Shown piece after piece: positions 34,426-41,373 of a stretch of 49,053 nucleotides of DNA. Both the position numbers and the translations under genes were made by a program. Each line of letters starts with the position of its first letter. Position 1 is the first letter of the stretch. The stretch comes from Lachnospiraceae bacterium (lineage in GTDB: Bacteria > Bacillota > Clostridia > Lachnospirales > Lachnospiraceae): contig JAAVYA010000002.1 in the NCBI GenBank assembly GCA_022790855.1, forward strand, positions 1-49,053, written 5' to 3'. The notes beneath the pieces were generated by a model. That model was not told the origin of the DNA. It was given only the letters and a program-made list of their open reading frames with translations, and did not search any database.

Positions 34426-35150
34426 AATTATATCATCTTTCCACTCCAAAACCTGATAAAGACTTCCCTGCTGTTCCAGCATTTTCTGCCAGTTCTTAAA
34501 GAGTCTTTTACTTTCTTTTGTTTTATCATATTATCATTTGCAGTATTTTTAATTCGTTCCATGAACTCATCAATTCTTAATTCTACTAACGGAGGGTTGT
34601 CTGCTAATATTTTTAAAATTAAGCCATAAATATCCTGTTGCTGCCATCCTTAAGAATATACTTCAATCTCTGTTTCCCTCGAGTCGACGGCCCTGCTTTT
34701 AATATGCGTACCGCATCTTTGTAGGGGAGATTCATACATGTGAACCTACCGCTTTCTTCTATGGTAACCTCTGTAATTTCTTCTATCTTTTTTGGCAAGA
34801 GCCCTATATTAAGGCAAATTGACTGCATTAGTTGGGGCGAATGTATACTTTCTTCTGCCATTTTTGTTACTAAGGTTTCCGCTACTGTCATGTTCAATGC
34901 AGAGAAACCTTTCTTTGCAATCCGCACTAATTCTTCTTTCTTCCATGGCTCTATTTCTATAATAGAGATTCTTCTGGTCAAATCCGGATTTAACCGAATC
35001 GCATCGTCAGAACGATATGGCAAAGAAATTACAACTGCTTTAAATCCTGAACGTATTACTTCTTTGAGTTGACACGCTATATCATACTGTGTTTCTAATG
35101 GTGCATAATGAAAATCATCCAAAACAAGAATTTTTAAAACACGTTCTAAA
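34420..35150 (-). pseudogene. AAA/STAND-type ATPase, C-terminal remnant with frameshifts
   Basis: The longest piece (34619-35122) begins inside a Walker B strand, RVLKILVLDDFHYA, and continues through AVVISLPYR (sensor 1 position), NPDLTRRISIIEIEPWKKEEL and a helical lid. Upstream the frame is lost at about 35150, so the Walker A half is missing. After IFMA the sense continues in another frame (DIYGLILKILADNPPLVEL, then RIDEFMERIKNT) and a third (FKNWQKMLEQQGSLYQVLEW). Two frameshifts and a lost N-terminus mark a dead gene. The family is not identified; signalling or defence ATPases have this layout. Confidence 0.55.
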
Positions 35151-35202
35151 AATTAGCAAAAGAACAGTAATTTATCAATGTTTTTGCTGATATAGAACAT
35201 TA

Positions 35203-35685
35203 TTAAGAGTCCCCAGCCAATGTTTCTCGGTAATGCTGCATATGTATTCCGATATGCCCAATTCCAAGGACAACATCTGCCAGCAGCATCCAAATCACTT
35301 TCCCATAAATCCCAAGAAGAAAAAATGCGGCTACCGGCAATGTTGCCCCGGCCAGAGGAATTCCCCGGTAGCTGCTGTAAAAATCTGTTAATTTCCCTTC
35401 GCTGCGAAAGTAGCGTATCCACCATAATTCATACAATCCCATGAGCAGGAAAGCCGCAATGAGCCACAAAGACCAGAGAGAAAATCTTTTCCCATTGAAG
35501 TCGGAAAATACCAGTGCGCAGCAGCAAGTAAGGATTTCTCCCAATCGCTCCAAAATCAGCAATAGCTTATTTTCGTTTTCTGCCGTATATCCCTGGGGCA
35601 TATTTTTTGCCCATATGAAATTGGGGATAAACAAAAGCAACAAAAATATCAGTCCGATATATGAAAATCCAAAATGACCGGTCAT
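35203..35685 (-). CDS. Small multi-pass membrane protein of unknown function
   Basis: A 160-residue protein with about five hydrophobic segments: FSYIGLIFLLLLFIPNFIW, LTCCCALVF, SLWLIAAFLLMGLYELWWI, GATLPVAAFFLLGIYGKVIWMLLADVVLGIGHIGI. The end GHIGIHMQHYRE may carry a conserved His set. I do not recognise the family. Start ATG 35685 has GGAA sequences upstream. Standing alone among remnants and repeats, it is probably accessory but is intact. Confidence 0.65.
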   Translation of the reverse strand: MTGHFGFSYIGLIFLLLLFIPNFIWAKNMPQGYTAENENKLLLILERLGEILTCCCALVFSDFNGKRFSLWSLWLIAAFLLMGLYELWWIRYFRSEGKLTDFYSSYRGIPLAGATLPVAAFFLLGIYGKVIWMLLADVVLGIGHIGIHMQHYRETLAGDS

Positions 35686-35713
35686 CTATTCCACCTTCCC
35701 TTTGTTTTGTTTG

Positions 35714-35804
35714 CTAGAGCGCGTTTGAAAATTCATTTCCGCCATCTGTACGCCCCACTCAGCGGTATACATCTGCCGAAAAGCAATTTTCAAACACACT
35801 CTAG
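35714..35804. repeat. MITE-like element, full copy
   Basis: A 91-base element with ends CTAGAGCGCGTTTGAAAATT and AATTTTCAAACACACTCTAG, near-perfect inverted repeats. The centre (CCGCCATCTGTACGCC and TCAGCGGTATACATCTGCCG) is not shared with the deleted copy at 30193-30235. No open frame inside. Confidence 0.65.
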
Positions 35805-35961
35805 GATTATACGCTGATAACTGTTTTTCTGCAACAAAAATCCCAGCGCTGTTGTGGTTTAGAAACAATTGTTTTACAGTGCTTTCCAACGATGTGGGAC
35901 GGCGGCATGATGACGAGGCGTTATGTAAAAAAGCCGATACGTCAAAGGGGATAGGGTGTTT

Positions 35962-36107
35962 AGTTGCTTTTTACGGTTCAGGAATGCGCACTGGCTGCGC
36001 ATTCCGTGAGAACATGATTCAAGTGTGAGGGGCGATTTTTGCGGAGCAAAACTTGGAATATCGCCCCGAATCGTTACTATGAGCGGCTCTTGGGCCGTGA
36101 ATAGTAA
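35962..36107 (+). repeat. Three-hairpin intergenic repeat, copy C
   Basis: Contains GGAATGCGCACTGGCTGCGC as the first perfect hairpin, then GAACATGATTCAAGTGTG, the GGGGCGAT/ATCGCCCC hairpin with an inner TTTTGC/GCAAAA stem, and the CGGCTC/GGGCCG hairpin with outer TTACTAT/ATAGTAA arms. It ends about 47 bases before the sigma-54 promoter at 36155. Confidence 0.75.
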
Positions 36108-36154
36108 AGTATTTTACTCTCCCAGAAGGGTTCATTTTATCTGTGATTAGCAAA

Positions 36155-36171
36155 TTGGCATGCTTTTTGCA
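36155..36171 (+). promoter_or_regulatory. Sigma-54 (-24/-12) promoter
   Basis: TTGGCATGCTTTTTGCA: GG of the -24 and GC of the -12 elements are correctly spaced and match the consensus YTGGCACG-N4-TTGCW at all but one position. It lies 51 bases before the dehydrogenase ATG. Confidence 0.88.
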
Positions 36172-36222
36172 AATATATGACAAAGGAAGAAAATAGCAGA
36201 ACGCTAGACAAGGAGTGAAAGT

Positions 36223-37167
36223 ATGAGCAATAAAAAAAGAGTTGCCGTCCTGGGAGCAGGGAAAATGGGGTTGGGAATCGCCCAGCTGTTCGCTACCCAA
36301 GGGCATGAAGTAAAAGTGATTTATGTCTATGACGATAAAACACGCTACGACGCCAGAGAAGTAATCCGGGGCAATCTTGAGGTTCTTGCGGAAAATGAAG
36401 CTCTGACAAAGGAAGAGATTCCGGCTATTCTTAATCGGGTATCATTTGTAGACGAACCGGAAGAAATCGCGGATTTCGCGGATATTGTATTTGAATGTAT
36501 TGTGGAAAAGCTGGAAGTGAAGCAGGAATATTTTGCAAGGATGGACCGTATCTTCCCAGAAAGCACGATTCTTGCCACCAACACCTCTGCAATCAGCATT
36601 ACGGAAATTGCGGAAAAATCCGTACATAAGGAGCGGATCATCGGAACCCACTATTGGAATCCTGCCTATTTGATTCCTCTGGTAGAAGTCATTCGGACGA
36701 AATATGTGTCCGATGCGGTGGTACAGGCAACGTATGACCTGTTGGCAGAGGCCGGAAAGAAACCTGTGATTGTGAAAAAGGATGTGCCGGGATTTTTGGC
36801 AAACCGGATGCAGCACGCGCTGTTTCGGGAGGCTCTTTCCATTATTGAACAGGACATTGCGGAGCCTCAGGACGTGGATGACGCCATCAAATACGGCTTT
36901 GGCATGCGCCTTGGGATTTGCGCTCCTGTGGAAGTGATGGATATGGGCGGTTTGGATCTGACCTACAACATCCATGAATATTTGTTCCCACATATTGAGA
37001 GCTCTAAGGAGCCGTCCCGTCTTTTGACGGACAATATCAAAGAGGGGAATCTGGGCTTTAAGACAGGAAAAGGCTTGATGACCTGGTCGAAAGAGGATGT
37101 GGCGAAAGCCAACAAGGAACTGACAGAAGGGCTGATTAAAGTAGCGCGGGCCCTTGGCCGCCTGTAA
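36223..37167 (+). CDS. 3-hydroxyacyl-CoA dehydrogenase-family enzyme
   Basis: A 314-residue NAD-dependent dehydrogenase of the 3-hydroxybutyryl-CoA type. Dinucleotide site VAVLGAGKMGLGIAQLFA; catalytic histidine H143 in GTHYWNPAYLIPLVEVI with the paired glutamate in LVEVI; C-terminal helical domain starting VKKDVPGFLANRMQHAL. In typical Hbd the active-site box is HFFNPxxxMxLVE; the HYWNPxxLIPLVE form here is seen in related enzymes acting on other 3-hydroxy acids (carnitine, gulonate, branched acyl-CoA), so the substrate may differ from 3-hydroxybutyryl-CoA. First gene of a three-gene operon behind a sigma-54 promoter. Confidence 0.82.
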   Translation: MSNKKRVAVLGAGKMGLGIAQLFATQGHEVKVIYVYDDKTRYDAREVIRGNLEVLAENEALTKEEIPAILNRVSFVDEPEEIADFADIVFECIVEKLEVKQEYFARMDRIFPESTILATNTSAISITEIAEKSVHKERIIGTHYWNPAYLIPLVEVIRTKYVSDAVVQATYDLLAEAGKKPVIVKKDVPGFLANRMQHALFREALSIIEQDIAEPQDVDDAIKYGFGMRLGICAPVEVMDMGGLDLTYNIHEYLFPHIESSKEPSRLLTDNIKEGNLGFKTGKGLMTWSKEDVAKANKELTEGLIKVARALGRL

Positions 37168-37199
37168 ATCCAAAGGGAACCGCACAGAGGAGGAAGAAC

Positions 37200-38378
37200 A
37201 TGAGAAATGTAGTAATTGTAGCAGGATGCCGTACGCCCATCGGTACCATCGGCGGGCAGTTTAAGACCTTGACGCCGTCGGAATTGTCCATTCCGGTTAT
37301 GCAGAATCTGATAACCAGATCCGGTGCGGACGCCGCCCAGATTGAAGACGTCATTTGGGGCTGCAACTATCAAAGGACGTATTTGGAAAATAATCTGGCC
37401 CGTGTGGCGGCAGTCAAAGCAGGACTTCCGGTGACGGTGCCGGGAATTACCATTCACAGGAATTGCACGTCCTCTATGTCAGCCATTCAGATGGGCTATT
37501 ATCAGATTAAGGCAGGAGAAGCAGACTGCATTATGGCAGGCGGCGCGGACAGCATGAGCACAGCGCCCCATATGGTATTTAATGCAAGATACGGACAGAA
37601 ATACGGTCATATGGAAATGCGGGACTCCATGTGGGATTCTCTGACCAATCTGGGCGTAGGGCCGGCAATGGGGATTACGGCAGAGAATGTAGCCGATCAA
37701 TACGGGGTTACCAGAGAGCAGATGGATGCCTATGCTCTGCGTTCCCAGCAGCGGGCGGTAACCGCCATTGACGCAGGCAGGTTCCAGGAAGAGATTATCC
37801 CCATTACCGTGTCCTCCAGAAAGGGAGAGACCGTATATGATACGGATGAATACCCCAAGCGAAATGCCACGCTGGAAGGATTGGAGCGTCTGCGTCCCTC
37901 CTTTAAAGAAGGCGGAAAGGTAACGGCGGGAAATGCTTCCGGTATGAACGATGCGGCTTCCGGCGTACTGTTGATGGAAGAAGAGAAAGCTAGAAAATTA
38001 AATCTTCCCATTTTGGCCAGGATCGTCAGTACGGCAACCACTGGGGTAGAACCGGAATTAATGGGAATCGGCCCCATCAGCTCCACAAATAAGGCTTTGG
38101 AAAAAGCAGGCCTTACCATTGGGGATATTGACTTGTTTGAAATTAATGAAGCCTTTGCAGCTCAGTGTATTGCCTGCCAGAAAGTATTGGGCATTCCGGA
38201 TGAAAAGCTGAATGTCAACGGCGGAGGGATCTCTTTAGGTCATCCAGTTGGCGCAACCGGCTCTCGGATCGTGATTTCCCTAATGTACGAAATGCGCCGC
38301 AGAAACAATCGCTATGGCGTGGCTACCCTTTGCGCCGGAGGCGGTATGGGAACCGCAATTGTGATCGAAGTGTGCTAA
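37200..38378 (+). CDS. thlA-like: Thiolase (acetyl-CoA C-acetyltransferase type)
   Basis: A 392-residue type II thiolase, cleaving a 3-ketoacyl-CoA with CoA to acetyl-CoA, or the reverse condensation. Active-site residues are in place: C89 in HRNCTSSMSA, the NEAFAAQ box, GGGISLGHPVGATG with the histidine, and the second cysteine in CAGGGMG. AGGAGG precedes the ATG. Directly downstream of the dehydrogenase, it would split the 3-keto product made by that enzyme. Confidence 0.9.
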   Translation: MRNVVIVAGCRTPIGTIGGQFKTLTPSELSIPVMQNLITRSGADAAQIEDVIWGCNYQRTYLENNLARVAAVKAGLPVTVPGITIHRNCTSSMSAIQMGYYQIKAGEADCIMAGGADSMSTAPHMVFNARYGQKYGHMEMRDSMWDSLTNLGVGPAMGITAENVADQYGVTREQMDAYALRSQQRAVTAIDAGRFQEEIIPITVSSRKGETVYDTDEYPKRNATLEGLERLRPSFKEGGKVTAGNASGMNDAASGVLLMEEEKARKLNLPILARIVSTATTGVEPELMGIGPISSTNKALEKAGLTIGDIDLFEINEAFAAQCIACQKVLGIPDEKLNVNGGGISLGHPVGATGSRIVISLMYEMRRRNNRYGVATLCAGGGMGTAIVIEVC

Positions 38379-38428
38379 TGGCACAGATTCTCTGAACGTA
38401 GTTTGGTCCATAGCAAAAGAGGTGAGGT

Positions 38429-39595
38429 ATGAAAGATTTCCAGCTTTGTATTCCCACAAATATGATATTCGGGCACGACGCTCAGGCGCGGGCAGGAGAG
38501 TTGACTGCCGCCTGGGGGACGTCTGCCCTGATTCTTTACGGGAGTCAAAGGATTGTAAAAAGCGGCCTGTTAAAAGAAATTACAGATCAATTGGAAGCAC
38601 ATGGCGTTGCCTGGGAGACTTTTGGCGGAATCCAGGAAAATCCCAGGCTTTTGGAGGCCGAGGCCGCCTGTAGCTTGGTAAAGGAAAAGAACATAGACGT
38701 GCTTTTGGCCATTGGCGGCGGAAGTGTTATGGATTTGGCTAAGGCGGTGAGCATTGGGTGTTTTCAGGAAGAGAGCTTGTGGGCATTTTACGAAGGGAAA
38801 GCTGTTCCCCATAAGGCCATTCCCCTAGGAGCGATTCCCACCATGGCAGCTACGGCCAGCGAAGCCAATCCGGTGTCGGTGCTGCAAAATGAGGCATTGC
38901 ATCAAAAGAGGGCGCTGCGCCATCCCTTGCTGTATCCTAAGTTTGCTTTGTTAAATCCCAATCTGACCTGTACGGTGCCTTCGGCTCAAACTGCGATGGG
39001 CGCGTTGGACATTTTTGCCCATGCATTTGAGAGGTACTTTCATTTAGGACAAAAAGGGACGCTTCGGACGCATTTGTGTACGGCGGTTATGAAGACGGTC
39101 AGAGAGGAGCTGCCCCGGGTGCAGGAGCATCCGGGGGACTATGATGGACGGGCTCAGCTTATGTGGGCGGCTACTATGGCTCATAGTGATATGGTTGGGT
39201 TCGAAGGGGTCTTTGCCTGCCATGCTATGTCCCATGCGCTTACCGGGGAATTCAATATCCCCCATGGAGGAGCCTTGGCTATCCTGATGCCTGCATGGTG
39301 TAAATATATGCTGCCCCTTTATCCCAGGGATATGGCGGAATTTGCAGTCCGGGTGTGGGATGTGGATCGAGGAGAGCTGTCAGAAGTCTCCGCCGCCCAG
39401 GAGGGAATTTCCCGGTTCCAGGACTTTATCTGCCAAAGCTCTCTTCCCGTAACCTTGCGGGAGGCAGGAATTGTCCATGCCGATAGCCGTATCTTGGCAG
39501 AACAGGCCATGGGAGGAAAAGACTGGATCGGAGAAAATTACAGGGGTCTTTCTGTGGAGGACGTTCAGAGGATTTTTGAATTGGCCAGAGGATGA
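38429..39595 (+). CDS. Iron-containing alcohol dehydrogenase
   Basis: A 388-residue group III alcohol dehydrogenase. NAD(P) site IGGGSVMDLAKAV; metal ligands D194 and H198 in GALDIFAHAF, H265/H269 in ACHAMSHALTG, and H279 in IPHGGALAI. Sequence flavour is close to BdhA/YqhD butanol dehydrogenases; 4-hydroxybutyrate dehydrogenase of clostridia belongs to the same superfamily. With a 4-hydroxybutyryl-CoA dehydratase under the same type of promoter nearby, oxidation or formation of 4-hydroxybutyrate is a plausible role; an aldehyde sink for another substrate is the alternative. Confidence 0.82.
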   Translation: MKDFQLCIPTNMIFGHDAQARAGELTAAWGTSALILYGSQRIVKSGLLKEITDQLEAHGVAWETFGGIQENPRLLEAEAACSLVKEKNIDVLLAIGGGSVMDLAKAVSIGCFQEESLWAFYEGKAVPHKAIPLGAIPTMAATASEANPVSVLQNEALHQKRALRHPLLYPKFALLNPNLTCTVPSAQTAMGALDIFAHAFERYFHLGQKGTLRTHLCTAVMKTVREELPRVQEHPGDYDGRAQLMWAATMAHSDMVGFEGVFACHAMSHALTGEFNIPHGGALAILMPAWCKYMLPLYPRDMAEFAVRVWDVDRGELSEVSAAQEGISRFQDFICQSSLPVTLREAGIVHADSRILAEQAMGGKDWIGENYRGLSVEDVQRIFELARG

Positions 39596-39614
39596 CCGGG
39601 AGTAAAAAAATGTT

Positions 39615-39631
39615 TTGGCATGAAATTTGCT
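39615..39631 (+). promoter_or_regulatory. Sigma-54 (-24/-12) promoter
   Basis: TTGGCATGAAATTTGCT, matching YTGGCACG-N4-TTGCW at all but one position, 53 bases before the DUF362 gene and 19 bases after the alcohol dehydrogenase stop. It gives the DUF362 gene its own transcript. Confidence 0.88.
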
Positions 39632-39637
39632 GTTAAT

Positions 39638-39667
39638 TATGATATAGAAAACTATGATATAGAAAAC
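39638..39667 (+). repeat. Two exact tandem copies of a 15-base unit in the leader
   Basis: TATGATATAGAAAAC occurs twice in a row between the sigma-54 promoter and the ribosome binding site of the DUF362 gene, so both copies are in the mRNA leader. Confidence 0.85.
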
Positions 39668-39684
39668 AGTAGGAGGAAAGACAT

Positions 39685-40977
39685 ATGGCAAAAAAATCAT
39701 TGGTAGCATTGGCCAAGGGTACGGATATTCAGGAAAATGTTACACGGGTATTTGACTTAATGGGAGGCGTATCTAACGTAATCCGCAAAGGTTCTATTGT
39801 AGTGTTAAAGCCCAACGCAGGACATGCGGAACCCCCTGAGACATCCGTATGCACCAATCCGGAAGTAGTCCGGGCTGTGATTCGGGAAGTAAAGAAAGCG
39901 GAACCGAAAAAAATTATAATAGCAGAAGCGGCAGCCATCGGATGCGATACGCTGGAATGCTTTAAGGTCAGCGGAATTGAAGCGGTAGCCAATGAAGAGG
40001 GCGTAGAATTAAAGGATATTAAACGCGACCAGGATCTGGTAAATGTGGCGGTGCGGGGGTTCCGTTCCAACATTGACCATTTAAAACTGCCTCGTTTCCT
40101 GATGGAGGCCGACCACCTGATCAACCTGCCTATTTTGAAGGCTCATGCCAGTATGGTATTTTCCGGTGCGCTGAAGAATATCAAAGGTGTGGTTCAGGAT
40201 AAGGTACATATGCAGATGCATCAGCAGAATCTGACCATGGCTATGATGGACGTATGGAGCGCATGCCGGGCGGATATCAATATTATGGACGCCATGCATG
40301 CGGCCAGCGGCTACAGCCCTCATATGCCGGTGCCTATTGACACCAATATGATCTTGGGTTCCAAAGATCCGGTGGCGATCGACCGGGTGGCCTGCGAAGT
40401 AACCGGAATTGATACTACATGTGTGGATTATTTCAGGGTTGCGGCAGAAACCGGACTTGGAAATTATGATATGGATTCCATTGACGTGGTGGGAAATACC
40501 ATTGAGGAATGCTATAAGAAGATGTGGATTCCTTATATCGGCGATATGAGCGCCCGCTGGCCGGAATACGATGTAAAATGTCAGGGAGCATGCTCCAGCT
40601 GCCAGGCTCTTTTGGCCATTAATATGGAAGAATTAAAAGCAGTGGATGAATACGATAAAAATGCGGGAATGACCATTGTGATCGGTGGAAAGAATGAGAT
40701 ACCCAAGGATATTCCGGATGAAAAAATCGTGCTTCACGGCAACTGCACTAAGAAATATTTAAAGGATCATCCCAATGCATACTGGATTCTGGGATGCCCG
40801 CCCAACGAGCCGGCTTTGTACCTCACCGTACAGAGAAAAGAGGTTATCAACGGTATGGGAGACCAGGAAGAGGAAATCATCCGTCCCTGTATGGCGAGAG
40901 ACGCGGCAGTGTGGCGTGAATATGTATTCAAAGCAGCCGATAAATATTATGAAGAGCATCCAGATGAGAAAGCTTAA
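39685..40977 (+). CDS. DUF362-domain protein
   Basis: A 430-residue protein of the DUF362 family. Family features: VVLKPNAGHAEPPETSVCTNPE, IIIAEAAAIGCDT, LINLPILKAHASMVFSGALKNIKGVV, and IMDAMHAASG with ILGSKDPVAIDRVACEVTG. Many DUF362 proteins carry a ferredoxin domain; this one has none, but its C-terminal third holds a cysteine set, CQGACSSCQ, HGNC and GCPP, that could bind a cluster or metal. No signal peptide or membrane helix. Function is unknown in the literature I recall. Sigma-54 control with the dehydratase suggests a redox or maturation role in the same pathway. AGGAGG precedes the ATG. Confidence 0.82.
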   Translation: MAKKSLVALAKGTDIQENVTRVFDLMGGVSNVIRKGSIVVLKPNAGHAEPPETSVCTNPEVVRAVIREVKKAEPKKIIIAEAAAIGCDTLECFKVSGIEAVANEEGVELKDIKRDQDLVNVAVRGFRSNIDHLKLPRFLMEADHLINLPILKAHASMVFSGALKNIKGVVQDKVHMQMHQQNLTMAMMDVWSACRADINIMDAMHAASGYSPHMPVPIDTNMILGSKDPVAIDRVACEVTGIDTTCVDYFRVAAETGLGNYDMDSIDVVGNTIEECYKKMWIPYIGDMSARWPEYDVKCQGACSSCQALLAINMEELKAVDEYDKNAGMTIVIGGKNEIPKDIPDEKIVLHGNCTKKYLKDHPNAYWILGCPPNEPALYLTVQRKEVINGMGDQEEEIIRPCMARDAAVWREYVFKAADKYYEEHPDEKA

Positions 40978-41049
40978 AGGCGGCGCAATGTGAAGGAAGA
41001 CTTCCCAACCTGTCTGGATGATGCAGCGAGAACGTCAGGAGGAGAAAAC

Positions 41050-41328
41050 ATGGATGATTATGTAGTCGTAGATATGGACGAGAAATTCCGCTCGTTGATG
41101 GATCTGATTTTTACCGATGAATTTATGCGGGAGAATACGAATTTTGAATCTTTTGAAGGGTTTCGTTATTCCAGTGCGGTGATTGCCAATTGGAATGCTC
41201 CCCGCATGGTTTATTCCAAGCTTTTGATGGATGGTTTTGTCCGGGAAAGCACCAGGTTCCAGAGCTGGGATGAAATGGTAATGACGGCTGCGGACGCCAG
41301 ATTTGGAAAACCGGAAGAAGTAGCCTAA
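41050..41328 (+). CDS. 92-residue protein with internal repeat, unknown function
   Basis: Starts at ATG 41050 after GGAGGAG; an upstream in-frame ATG (40990) lacks such a site. The small acidic protein shows two similar halves, DEFMRENTNFESFEGFRYSS and DGFVRESTRFQSWDEMVMTA, sharing F(M/V)RE(N/S)T.F.S. No cysteines, signal or membrane helix. It follows the DUF362 gene by 72 bases without a terminator between and so is probably in its sigma-54 transcript. I do not recognise the family; a partner or chaperone of the DUF362 protein is a guess. Confidence 0.7.
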   Translation: MDDYVVVDMDEKFRSLMDLIFTDEFMRENTNFESFEGFRYSSAVIANWNAPRMVYSKLLMDGFVRESTRFQSWDEMVMTAADARFGKPEEVA

Positions 41329-41373
41329 AAAACGGGAAGACAAAGGATTACTCCTTGTCTTCCCGTTTTTTTG
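41327..41373. terminator. Bidirectional terminator between convergent genes
   Basis: A 17-base perfect stem, A6-CGGGAAGACAA (41327-41343) with TTGTCTTCCCG-T6 (41355-41371), extended by a GG/CC step over one bulge. The T-run serves the plus strand and the A-run the minus strand. It contains the last codons and stop of the activator gene. Confidence 0.88.

Noticed and set aside
34243..34482. 79-codon minus-strand frame opposite the end of ydjH
   Set aside because: Only its first residues (MLEQQGSLYQVLEW) belong to the decayed ATPase; the rest is antisense of ydjH and its terminator.
35153..35425. 90-codon minus-strand frame overlapping the small membrane protein gene
   Set aside because: It is a shadow frame of the gene at 35203-35685, which has better membrane-protein composition and a full-length product.
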